Shown here: piece by piece, positions 22,575-30,735 of the stretch
How the letters are laid out: each line of letters starts with the position of its first letter
How positions within the stretch are numbered: the first letter of the stretch is position 1
Source: Candidatus Omnitrophota bacterium
GTDB taxonomy: Bacteria; Omnitrophota; Gorgyraeia; Aquiviventales; Aquiviventaceae
DNA length: 39,350 nt
NCBI GenBank assembly: GCA_016206565.1
Contig: JACQRG010000061.1
Location: forward strand, 1-39,350
Direction of reading: 5' to 3'
Position numbers and translations under genes: made by a program
Notes under the pieces: generated by a model
Databases searched by the model: none
What the model saw: the letters and a program-made list of their open reading frames with translations, nothing else
Told to the model about the DNA's origin: nothing

Positions 22575-23426
22575 GTGTGGTGGCTGGCCGCGCTTCTGGG
22601 AACTGCCTGTGTGGGCTGGGGCGTGTTGGCTACGCGGCGCATCCTCTACCCCAAGCACCGGCCGGTCCTCGCGCCACAGCCGTTACCCTCCTATACGACC
22701 CATCTGTTGCGCGCCGCGGATGGCGCAGCCTTCGACGTCTGGCGCCTGCGTCCCGCCGAGGCGCGCGCCCACCTGGTGATGTGCCATGGCTACTACGCGA
22801 ACCGCTACCAGGTGCTGGGTGCGGCGCAGGGACTGCGTGAGCGCGGCTACGATGCGCTGCTGCTGGAGCTGCGGGGGCACGGCTCGCGCCCGGGTCCCTG
22901 CACCCTGGGGCTGCGCGAGGCGCAGGACGTGAGAACGATTCTGACATGGCTGCGCCAGGAGGAGGCCTCACGCCTGCCCGTCGCCCTGCTGGGCTTCTCG
23001 ATGGGGGCGGCGGTGGCCTGCCAGGCCGCGGCGCGCTATCCGCAGGTCAAAGCGGTCGTCACGGACTCGGTCTACGCCTCGTTCTTCGACGTGGTGCGCA
23101 TCAACATCCGCCGGCTCTACCGGCTGCCCGCGGTGCCGTTTGCTTGGCTGACCTGGGCCGCGCTGCAGGCGCGCTTCGCCGGCCGGCTGGGGGCGGCCGA
23201 CCCGGCGGCCTTGGCCCCGGCGCAGCATGCGTCGCTGCTGGCCATCCAGGGCGGGGCGGACCGGCATGTCACGCTGCCGGCGAGCGAACGGTTCTTTGCG
23301 CGATGGGCCGGCCCGAAGGAGCGATGGGTGGAGCCCCGCGTGGCGCACGTCGGCATGTATAAGCGGGACCCGCGCGAGTACTGCGACCGCGTGGCGGCGT
23401 TCCTGGACCGGGCGGTGGGGGGATGA
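22575..23426 (+). CDS. Membrane-anchored alpha/beta hydrolase
   Basis: A 283-residue protein that starts at GTG 22575. An N-terminal hydrophobic anchor (WWLAALLGTACVGWGVLA) is followed by VMCHGYYANRY (oxyanion region), LELRGHGSRPG, the nucleophile elbow GFSMG, GGADRHV (acid) and RVAHVGMY (catalytic His). Together these make a complete serine-hydrolase triad of the dienelactone hydrolase/BAAT-like fold. Substrate unknown. It is paralogous in layout to the hydrolase at 38362: same N-terminal anchor, a VTDSVYA element (TDSTYA there), and PAVPFAW in both. It overlaps the patatin gene by ATGA. Confidence 0.87.
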   Translation: MWWLAALLGTACVGWGVLATRRILYPKHRPVLAPQPLPSYTTHLLRAADGAAFDVWRLRPAEARAHLVMCHGYYANRYQVLGAAQGLRERGYDALLLELRGHGSRPGPCTLGLREAQDVRTILTWLRQEEASRLPVALLGFSMGAAVACQAAARYPQVKAVVTDSVYASFFDVVRINIRRLYRLPAVPFAWLTWAALQARFAGRLGAADPAALAPAQHASLLAIQGGADRHVTLPASERFFARWAGPKERWVEPRVAHVGMYKRDPREYCDRVAAFLDRAVGG

Positions 23427-25636
23427 CCATCTTCGACGTGCCGCATCCGAGAAACAAACCGGTGCTGCTCAAGCGCCTGCCCGTGTTCAGCGAGTGCAAT
23501 GAGAAGCAGCTGCTGTTCATCGCCGAGCGCACGCGCATCGTCGAGTACAAGAAGGGCGAGGCCGTGTACCGCGAGGGAGAGGCGGCCGCTTCGCTCTACA
23601 TCGTCGTCTCCGGACGGCTGCGCGTCTTCACGCAGGTCGGCGGGCGGGAAGCCACCGTCGCCATCCTCCACAACGGGGACTCCTTCGGCGAGGTTTCCCT
23701 GCTGACCGGCGAGAGCCACTCCGCGACCGTGCAGGCGCTCAACGACGCGCTCGTCCTGCAGCTGCTCAAGAGCGACTTCGAGGACGTCATCAACCGCATC
23801 CCCTCCCTCGTCCTCTCCCTGAGCCGCTCGCTCTCCAAACGGCTGCGCACGACGATGCACACGGGGGGTGCGACCGAAGCGACGATCGTGTCCATCTACA
23901 GCGCGGTCAAGGGGGTGGGCCGCACCCTCTTCGCCGCGGCCCTGGCCGCGATGCTCAAGCGCCATGCCGGCCTGGGCGTGCTGGTGGTGGACATGAACCC
24001 CGAAGGCGAAGAGCAGGCGCTGCTCCAGGGCACGCTTGCGCCGCCCTCGGTCATGCTCTCGGCGGCCTCCGGCGTGATGACCGAGGAGCAGCTGACGCAG
24101 GCGCTCTCCGAGCACCCGCTGGGGTTCAGCGTGCTGTCCATCGGCTCGGCCTTGGTCCAGCAGCAAGGCGACCAGGGAGTGGCGCCGCTCTTAAGCGAGC
24201 TCACCAAGCGCTTCGGCTATATCATCATGGACCTGCCGGTGGAGACCGCGCCGCACGTGCTCAAGGCCTTGACGCAGTCCGACGTGATCTACCTCATGAC
24301 CGACCAGCACCGCGACACGCTGGTCCGCACGAAGGCGCTCGTGCAGCGCGTGCAGGAGGCGATCGGCTTTATGGAGCAGCGCATCAAGGTTGTGGTCAAC
24401 CGGATGACCCGGCTCGGGATCGCCGTGAGCCTGGAGGAGATCAAGGAGGAGCTGGGCGCCTCCGTGGCGGTCTCGCTGCCGCAGCTCGAGGCCGAGCAGG
24501 CACGCGTCACGCTCAACGACCTGGCACAGCACCTCGGCAGCGAGACCTCGCTCTATGGGCGGGCGGTGCGCCGGGCGGCGCGCGACCTCTCGGGCACCGT
24601 GCTGGGACTAGCCTTAGGATCCGGCGCGGCGCTGGGGCTGGCGCACATCGGGGTCCTGAAGGTGCTGGAGCGGGAGCAGATTCCCATTGACATGATCGCG
24701 GGGACCAGCATCGGCGCGATGATCGGCGGGCTCTGGGCGTCGGGGCGCTCGGCCGCCCAGCTCGAGGAGATGGCGCTGCGGTTCAAGGACCCCTGGGATA
24801 TCCGGCGGCTCTTCATCTTGGACTTGGGGATTCCCATGGTCGCCCTGATCATCGGCACCCTCGCCGGCCTGGCGATCGGCGCCCTGGCCGGGTTCTGGAC
24901 CGGCCTGCTGTTCGGATTCATGGTCTGCGTCTCCACCGGCGTGGTGCTGGGGCCCCTGGCCGGCGGGCCGATCCAGGGGGCCGTGCTGGCGCGACGGCTG
25001 GAGGAGGATTTCAAGGGCAAGACGTTCGAGGATACCTGGCTGCCGCTCAAGATCGTCGCGGCCAACCCGATGGCGCGGGAAGAGGTGGTGTTCGACTCCG
25101 GCCGGATCGCGGAGGCGGTGCGGGCGTCGGTGTCCATCCCGGGGATCTTTAAGCCGGTGCGGCGCATGGGCAAGATCTGCCTCGATGGCGGGGTGGTGGA
25201 CCCGGTGCCGGTCGGGGTGCTCAAGCGCGCCGGCGCGAACCGGGTCATCGCGGTCAACGTGTTTCCGACCATGGCCGAGTTCCAGGCCTACCAGCAGGAG
25301 AGTGCGAGGCGCCGCCAGGAGCGGGAAGCGCGCATCACCTCGCGCAGCCTGCCGGTGCGCCTGCTCATCCGCCTGCGCCAGGAGCTGGTCAGCTCGGTGA
25401 CCCCGCTGATCTTCGACGTGATCATGCGCTCGATGCAGTTCATGGAGTACCAGATCGCCGAGGTCGCCTGCCATGACGCAGACCTGACGCTGCGCCCATC
25501 GCTGGCCGGCGCGCACTGGCTGGAGTTCTTCCATCCCGAACCGTTCATCCAGCGCGGGGAAGAGGTCGCGCTGCAGCACCTGCCGCAGCTCAAGCGCCTC
25601 GCCGGCATGACGGCGCCCGACGTTGACAAGGGATGA
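23423..25636 (+). CDS. Three-domain protein: cNMP-binding fold, MinD-like fold, patatin lipase
   Basis: A 737-residue protein. Residues about 15-142 are a cyclic-nucleotide-binding fold with FGEVSLLTGESHSATV; the usual phosphate-binding Arg is His99. Residues about 152-365 look like a MinD/ParA-type P-loop fold: KGVGRT (163-168) replaces KGGVGKT, while VLVVDMNPEG, YIIMDLP and VVVNRM fit the fold. Residues about 392-730 are a patatin-like phospholipase: oxyanion loop GSGAALG (399-405), GTSIG with Ser429, and DGG with Asp588. A hydrophobic stretch (470-515) inside the patatin domain suggests membrane insertion. It resembles NTE/YlbK-like lipases with an extra middle domain. Two regulatory domains with altered key residues are the odd part. 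Confidence 0.88.
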   Translation: MTIFDVPHPRNKPVLLKRLPVFSECNEKQLLFIAERTRIVEYKKGEAVYREGEAAASLYIVVSGRLRVFTQVGGREATVAILHNGDSFGEVSLLTGESHSATVQALNDALVLQLLKSDFEDVINRIPSLVLSLSRSLSKRLRTTMHTGGATEATIVSIYSAVKGVGRTLFAAALAAMLKRHAGLGVLVVDMNPEGEEQALLQGTLAPPSVMLSAASGVMTEEQLTQALSEHPLGFSVLSIGSALVQQQGDQGVAPLLSELTKRFGYIIMDLPVETAPHVLKALTQSDVIYLMTDQHRDTLVRTKALVQRVQEAIGFMEQRIKVVVNRMTRLGIAVSLEEIKEELGASVAVSLPQLEAEQARVTLNDLAQHLGSETSLYGRAVRRAARDLSGTVLGLALGSGAALGLAHIGVLKVLEREQIPIDMIAGTSIGAMIGGLWASGRSAAQLEEMALRFKDPWDIRRLFILDLGIPMVALIIGTLAGLAIGALAGFWTGLLFGFMVCVSTGVVLGPLAGGPIQGAVLARRLEEDFKGKTFEDTWLPLKIVAANPMAREEVVFDSGRIAEAVRASVSIPGIFKPVRRMGKICLDGGVVDPVPVGVLKRAGANRVIAVNVFPTMAEFQAYQQESARRRQEREARITSRSLPVRLLIRLRQELVSSVTPLIFDVIMRSMQFMEYQIAEVACHDADLTLRPSLAGAHWLEFFHPEPFIQRGEEVALQHLPQLKRLAGMTAPDVDKG

Positions 25637-25652
25637 GGCCGGCGGGTACGAT
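25623..25652 (+). promoter_or_regulatory. Promoter of the beta-oxidation operon
   Basis: TTGACA (25623-25628), 18-base spacer, TACGAT (25647-25652). The -35 box lies inside the last codons of the patatin gene. Predicted start near 25659 leaves a 17-base leader with GGGAG before ATG 25676. No obvious fatty-acid-repressor operator is visible. Confidence 0.78.
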
Positions 25653-25675
25653 GAGGGAATTCACCGGGAGACCAG

Positions 25676-26869
25676 ATGCCCACTGAGATCGTGATCGTGG
25701 ACGGCGTGCGGACCCCGCAGGGAGTCTTCGGCGGGGCGCTCAAGCAGCTCACCGCCCAGCAGCTCGGCGAGGTGGCGGTGCGGGAGCTGCTCAAGCGCAC
25801 CAACCTCAAGCCCGCCCAGGTGGAGGAGACCATCTTAGGCTGCGTGGGCCAGCAGTCCGATGCGCCGAACATCGCCCGCGTCGTCGCACTGCGCGCCGGC
25901 ATCCCCAAAGAGGTGCCGGCGTTCACCGTCCAGCGCAACTGCGCCTCGGGACTGCAGGCCATCGTCAGCGCCTGCCAGAACCTGCTCTGCGGCGACCGCG
26001 ACATCCAGGTGGCGGGTGGCACGGAGAGCATGAGCACCGCGCCCTACGTCAGCCGGGATTTGCGCTGGGGCAAGCGGCTGCGGCATTCCGAGATGGTGGA
26101 TTCGGTCTGGGAGGGGCTCACCGACCCGGTCTGCGGCCAGATCATGGGCCAGACCGCGGAGAACCTGATCAAAGAGTTCGGCATCAGCCGCGCGGACCAG
26201 GACAAATTCGCGCTGCTCTCCCACCAGCGGGCGTTCAGGGCCACGCGCGAGAACCGGTTCAAGGACGAGCTCGTCCCCGTCATGGTGCCCAAGCGCGCGA
26301 TGGGCAAAGACCTGCCGCCGGAGCCCTTCACGCAGGATGAGGGCATCAACCCGGGCCTCAACGAGCAGCTGCTGGGCCAGTACCCGGCGGTGTTCACCGA
26401 GAACGGATCGGTGACGCCGGGCAACGCTTGCTTCAATGCGGACGGCGCGTCGGCGCTGCTGCTCATGTCCGCCGAGAAGGCCAAGGCGCTGGGCTACAAG
26501 CCGCTGGCCAGGGTCCGCGCGTGGGCCTTCGCCGGGCTGGAGCCGGAGCGCATGGGGCTGGGGCCGACCCTCTCGGTGCCGATGGCGCTGAAGAAAGCCG
26601 GCGCGGCGCTCAAGGATATCCAGCTCATCGAGCTTAACGAGGCGTTCGCCGCCACCTACCTGGCCTGCGAGAAGGTTCTGGGCTACAGCCGCGATATCTG
26701 CAACGTCAACGGCGGCGCCATCGCGCTGGGGCATCCGGTCGGGGCGACGGGGGCTCGCCTCACGGTCACCCTCCTGCACGAGATGAAGCGGCGCAGCCTC
26801 TCGCTGGGCCTGGCGACCGCGTGCGTCGGGGGCGGGCAGGGGGCCACCATCGTCTTCGAGCGCGCGTGA
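25676..26869 (+). CDS. Acetyl-CoA acyltransferase (thiolase)
   Basis: A 397-residue thiolase. Cys89 in RNCASGLQAI is the acyl-carrying nucleophile, His353 in ALGHPVGATGAR activates it, and Cys383 in ACVGGGQG is the general acid. NEAFAATYLACEK carries the conserved NEAF. It could act in beta-oxidation (FadA-like cleavage of 3-ketoacyl-CoA) or as acetoacetyl-CoA synthase. Its place at the head of a hydroxyacyl-CoA dehydrogenase, hydratase, acyl-CoA dehydrogenase and ligase series favours beta-oxidation. The next gene starts on the last base of the stop. Confidence 0.95.
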   Translation: MPTEIVIVDGVRTPQGVFGGALKQLTAQQLGEVAVRELLKRTNLKPAQVEETILGCVGQQSDAPNIARVVALRAGIPKEVPAFTVQRNCASGLQAIVSACQNLLCGDRDIQVAGGTESMSTAPYVSRDLRWGKRLRHSEMVDSVWEGLTDPVCGQIMGQTAENLIKEFGISRADQDKFALLSHQRAFRATRENRFKDELVPVMVPKRAMGKDLPPEPFTQDEGINPGLNEQLLGQYPAVFTENGSVTPGNACFNADGASALLLMSAEKAKALGYKPLARVRAWAFAGLEPERMGLGPTLSVPMALKKAGAALKDIQLIELNEAFAATYLACEKVLGYSRDICNVNGGAIALGHPVGATGARLTVTLLHEMKRRSLSLGLATACVGGGQGATIVFERA

Positions 26870-28092
26870 TGTACATCTACAAGACGGCGGTGGTGGGTGC
26901 CGGCGCGATGGGAGCGGACATCGCCCAGGTGATCACCTTCAGCGGCGTGCCGGTGCTGCTCAAGGACGTGGACCAGCATGCGGTGGACCACGGTCTTGAG
27001 GCGATCCGCACGGTCTATCGGCGCCGGGTGGACCGGGGCAAGATGACCCAGGACGAGCTGGAGAAGAAGATGGCCCTGGTCACCGGCGTGACGTCGTATG
27101 ACCAGTTCAAGGACGTGGACCTGGTCATCGAGGCGGTGCCGGAGCGCCTGGACTTAAAGCAGCGCATCTTCCGGGAGCTCGACGGGCTGCTGCCCGAGTC
27201 TTCCATCATCGCATCGAACACCTCCTCGCTCTCCATCTCGGCGCTGGGCGGGGCCACGAAGCGGCCGTCAAAAGTCATCGGGATGCATTTCTTCTATCCC
27301 GCGCACGTCATGAAATTGGTGGAAGTCATCCCCGGCCTGGACACCTCGGAGGAAACCGCCGGCGACATCACCGCCTTCGCCGAGAGCCTGCGCAAGCTGC
27401 CGGTGCGCGTCAACGAGTGCGCCGGCTTCCTGGTCAACCGCATCCTGATGCCGTACCTTAACGAGGCGGCCTGGTGCGTCCAGGAGGGGGCCGCGTCGGC
27501 GCGCCAGATCGACGAGGCCATGGTGGCCTTTGGATTCCCGATGGGCCCGTTCACCCTGGTGGACAACCTGGGCTTCGACGTCTGCCGCGAGGTGGTCAAG
27601 GTGCTGCTGGACGCCTACGGCTCGCGCATGGAGCCGGCGACGCTCTGGGAGCGGCTCTACGAGCTGAAGCGCTACGGGGTGAAGTCCGGCGCCGGGTTCT
27701 ACCTCTACGGCGACCGGGCCGGGCAGCCGGACGCCGACCTGGACCGGGTCCTCGCGCAGCTGAAGGCCCAGCATAAGGGCCCGGCCGAATTCAGCGTGAA
27801 CCGGCTGGTGCTGCCCATGATTAATGAAACCATTCGCTGCCTGGAGGAGCATGTCTGCACCGCGGCCGACGCCGACCTCTCGGTGGTGGCCGGCCTGGGG
27901 TTTCCGCAGGCCAAGGGCGGGCTGCTGCACTATGCGGACGAGGTGGGCTTGGACGTGGTGCTGGCCGAGCTGGAGCGGCTCACCAAGGCGTACGGCGAGC
28001 GGTTCTGGCCCTCGCCGCTGTTGAAGCGCAAGGTCGCCGCCGGGCATCTGGGCAAGAAGGCCCGCCGCGGCTTCTTTGAGTACACCGAGTGA
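26869..28092 (+). CDS. 3-hydroxyacyl-CoA dehydrogenase
   Basis: A 407-residue NAD-dependent enzyme. The Rossmann loop is VVGAGAMGADIAQV, followed by DLVIEAVPERLDLK and SNTSSLSISAL. The catalytic His is in GMHFFYPAHVMKLVEVI and the conserved Asn in NECAGFLVNRIL. After the first C-terminal domain (GPFTLVDNLGFD, KSGAGFYLY) comes a second one (about 308-407, EFSVNRLVLPMINE, ERFWPSPLLKRKV). That arrangement is the dehydrogenase half of FadB/FadJ, but the hydratase half is the separate gene downstream. ATG 26869 is in a TGATG junction. It oxidises 3-hydroxyacyl-CoA to the 3-keto form. Confidence 0.94.
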   Translation: MYIYKTAVVGAGAMGADIAQVITFSGVPVLLKDVDQHAVDHGLEAIRTVYRRRVDRGKMTQDELEKKMALVTGVTSYDQFKDVDLVIEAVPERLDLKQRIFRELDGLLPESSIIASNTSSLSISALGGATKRPSKVIGMHFFYPAHVMKLVEVIPGLDTSEETAGDITAFAESLRKLPVRVNECAGFLVNRILMPYLNEAAWCVQEGAASARQIDEAMVAFGFPMGPFTLVDNLGFDVCREVVKVLLDAYGSRMEPATLWERLYELKRYGVKSGAGFYLYGDRAGQPDADLDRVLAQLKAQHKGPAEFSVNRLVLPMINETIRCLEEHVCTAADADLSVVAGLGFPQAKGGLLHYADEVGLDVVLAELERLTKAYGERFWPSPLLKRKVAAGHLGKKARRGFFEYTE

Positions 28093-28099
28093 GGGCCTG

Positions 28100-28891
28100 A
28101 TGCCGCTGCCATCCGGGGAGAACGTCAAGGCCAGCCTGGAGGAGCGCGTGGCGCTCATCACGATTGACCACCGGCCGGTCAACGCGCTCAACCGCCAGAC
28201 GCTGGAAGAGCTGGGCAAGGTCGCGGATGCGCTGGCCGCGGAGCCGGCAGCGAAGGCCGTGGTCTTAACCGGCGCCGGGTCGCTGGCGTTCGTCGCCGGC
28301 GCGGACATCAAGGAGGTTGCGCAGTTGGCCTCGCCGGAGCAGGCCAAGGCCATGGCCGCGCTCGGCCAGGCCGTGTTCCTGAAGCTCCAGCGGCTCAAGC
28401 TGCCGGTGATCGCCGCCATCAACGGGGTGTGCCTGGGCGGCGGGCTGGAGCTGGCGATGGCCTGCCACCTGCGCGTCTCCGGCGACCGGGCCAGGTTCGG
28501 CCAGCCCGAGGTCAACCTCGGCATCATCCCGGGCTGGGGCGGCACGCAGCGGCTGCCGCGCCTGATCGGCAAGGCCAAAGCCTTCGAGTGGATCCTCACC
28601 GGCGACGTGTACACGGCCCAGGAGGCGTTGCGCCTGGGGCTGGTCAACCTGGTCGTGCCCCAGGACCAGGTCCTCAAGGCGGCGAAGGATTTGGCGAAGA
28701 AGATCGCCGGCAAGGGCGCGGTGGCCGTCCAGCAGGCGCTGCGGGCCATCGAAGACGGGGCATCGCTGCCCTTAGAGCAGGGGCTGGCCAAGGAGGCCGA
28801 GGCGTTCGGCGACGTGGCGAAGAGCGAAGACAGCAAGGAGGGCGTGCGCGCCTTCCTGGAGAAGCGCCAGCCGCAGTTCAAGGACCGATGA
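28100..28891 (+). CDS. Enoyl-CoA hydratase
   Basis: A 263-residue crotonase-fold enzyme. FVAGADIKE forms part of the oxyanion hole. The two catalytic glutamates are present: Glu117 in CLGGGLELAMA and Glu137 in GQPEVNLGIIPGWGG. It hydrates trans-2-enoyl-CoA to 3-hydroxyacyl-CoA, acting before the dehydrogenase encoded just upstream. ATG 28100 is seven bases after that gene's stop; TTG 28076 upstream is in frame but would overlap. It ends in an ATGA overlap with the acyl-CoA dehydrogenase. Confidence 0.95.
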   Translation: MPLPSGENVKASLEERVALITIDHRPVNALNRQTLEELGKVADALAAEPAAKAVVLTGAGSLAFVAGADIKEVAQLASPEQAKAMAALGQAVFLKLQRLKLPVIAAINGVCLGGGLELAMACHLRVSGDRARFGQPEVNLGIIPGWGGTQRLPRLIGKAKAFEWILTGDVYTAQEALRLGLVNLVVPQDQVLKAAKDLAKKIAGKGAVAVQQALRAIEDGASLPLEQGLAKEAEAFGDVAKSEDSKEGVRAFLEKRQPQFKDR

Positions 28892-30735
28892 GCGCCGTGC
28901 TAGGCAAGGGCTCGCCCGAGGCGCTTGAGGTCACCGAGGCCGCGCGCCAAGCGGAGTGGCAGTATCCAAGTTTCGTCGCCGGACTGTTCATGGGGCGGGT
29001 CCGCCAGGACCTGGTGTTCCCGTGCCCGGAGCAGCCTGAAGACGACCGGCGCGCCGGCGACGCGTTCCTCGCCGAGCTCGACGCCTTCCTGAAAGCCCAG
29101 GTGGACCCGGACGAGATTGACCGCACCGGCGAGCTGCCCGCCTCGGTCATCCAGGGCCTGGTCCGGCTGGGCTGCTTCGGCATGAAGATCCCCAAGGAGT
29201 ACGGCGGCCTGGGCCTCTCGCAGGCGAACTACGCCCGGGTCCTGACGCTGCTGGGAAGCCACTGCGCGTCCACCGCGGTGTGGCTCAGCGCCCACCAGAG
29301 CATCGGCGCCCCGCAGCCGCTGATGCTCTTCGGCACCGAGGAGCAGAAGCGCGCCTACCTGCCGCGCCTGGCACAGGGCACCATCTCCGCCTTCGCGCTG
29401 ACCGAGCCCGGCGTGGGCTCGGACCCGGCCAATATGCTCACGACCGCCACCCCCATCGAGGGCGGGGAACTCTACCTGCTCAACGGCGAGAAGCTCTGGT
29501 GCACGAACGGCCCGGTCGCCGACGTCGTGGTGGTCATGGCCCGCACGCCGTCGGTCATGGCAGGCGGCAAGGAGCGCAAGCAGATCACCGCCTTCATCGT
29601 CGAGAAGGCGATGCCGGGCGTCGAGGCGGTCCATCGGTGCGAGTTCATGGGCTTGAAAGGCATCCAGAACGGCGTGCTGCGCTTCACCAACGTGCGGGTG
29701 CCGAAGGGCAACATCATCTGGGGCCCGGGCCTGGGGCTGAAGCTCGCACTCGTGACGCTCAATGCAGGCCGCATCGCGATCCCCGCGGCGAGCGTTGGGG
29801 GTGCCAAGCGCTGCCTGCAGATCGTGCGGGGCTGGGCCAAGGAGCGCAAGCAGTGGGGCGGGCCGATCGGCAAGCACGAGGCGGTGGCGGCGAAGATCGG
29901 CGAGATGGCCGCCGCGACCTTCGCGATGGACGCCATGGTGACTATCACCTCGGCCCTGGTGGACCGCAAGAGCATTGACATCCGCCTGGAGGCGGCCATT
30001 GCCAAGCTGTACTGCTCGGAGGCTGCCTGGCGCATCGTGGACGACACGCTGCAGATCCGCGGCGGGCGCGGCTACGAGACCGCCGCGTCGCTGCGCGGGC
30101 GGGGGGAGCCGGGCATCGGCGTCGAGCGCATGCTGCGCGATTCCCGCATCAACCTCATCATCGAGGGCACGAGCCAGATCATGCGCCTCTTCATCGCCCG
30201 GGAGGCGCTGGATGCGCACATGCGCCTGGTCGGGGAGCTGCTGAGCCCGCACGGGGCGCCGGCCAAAAAGCTCGCCGCCGCGCTGCGCGCCATCATCCAC
30301 TACGCCGTGTGGTATCCCCGCCAGTGGCTGTTCTGGAGCGGCTGGCCGCGGTATGCGCATCTGCATCCGCGCCTGGCCGGCCACATGCGGTTCGTGGAGC
30401 GGACCAGCCACCGGCTGGCGCGCGCCCTCTTCCACGGGGCGGTCCGACATCAAACGCGCCTGGCCTATCGCCAGCAGCTGCTCGGGCGGCTGGTGGACGT
30501 CGGCGCGGAGCTCTTCGCCATGGTCGCGGCCTGCAGCAGGGCCCAAGCGCTCATCCGGCTGCAGCCGTCGGAGCAGAGCCCCGTCGAGCTGGCGGATGTG
30601 TTCTGCCGGCAGGCGCGCCGCCGCGTGGACAGCGCGCTGCGCTTAGCCGGCGACAATGAGGATCGGGCCGTCTATCAGATCGCGCAAGACGTCCTCGGCG
30701 GCCGCTATGAGTGGTTGGAGGAAGGCATTGTCTGA
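28888..30735 (+). CDS. Acyl-CoA dehydrogenase, long VLCAD-like form
   Basis: A 615-residue FAD enzyme catalysing the first beta-oxidation step. It has LGCFGMKIPKEYGGLGLSQ, then AFALTEPGVGSDPANM and LNGEKLWCTNGPVADVVVVM (flavin and substrate contacts), and QIRGGRGYE. The catalytic base is Glu426 in LIIEGTSQIMRLFIAREAL. About 180 residues follow the core as a helical C-terminal domain, the layout of very-long-chain acyl-CoA dehydrogenases, which contact the membrane. No electron-transfer flavoprotein genes are visible in the window, so the electron acceptor is encoded elsewhere. It overlaps the ligase gene by 26 bases if that begins at 30710. Confidence 0.94.
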   Translation: MSAVLGKGSPEALEVTEAARQAEWQYPSFVAGLFMGRVRQDLVFPCPEQPEDDRRAGDAFLAELDAFLKAQVDPDEIDRTGELPASVIQGLVRLGCFGMKIPKEYGGLGLSQANYARVLTLLGSHCASTAVWLSAHQSIGAPQPLMLFGTEEQKRAYLPRLAQGTISAFALTEPGVGSDPANMLTTATPIEGGELYLLNGEKLWCTNGPVADVVVVMARTPSVMAGGKERKQITAFIVEKAMPGVEAVHRCEFMGLKGIQNGVLRFTNVRVPKGNIIWGPGLGLKLALVTLNAGRIAIPAASVGGAKRCLQIVRGWAKERKQWGGPIGKHEAVAAKIGEMAAATFAMDAMVTITSALVDRKSIDIRLEAAIAKLYCSEAAWRIVDDTLQIRGGRGYETAASLRGRGEPGIGVERMLRDSRINLIIEGTSQIMRLFIAREALDAHMRLVGELLSPHGAPAKKLAAALRAIIHYAVWYPRQWLFWSGWPRYAHLHPRLAGHMRFVERTSHRLARALFHGAVRHQTRLAYRQQLLGRLVDVGAELFAMVAACSRAQALIRLQPSEQSPVELADVFCRQARRRVDSALRLAGDNEDRAVYQIAQDVLGGRYEWLEEGIV

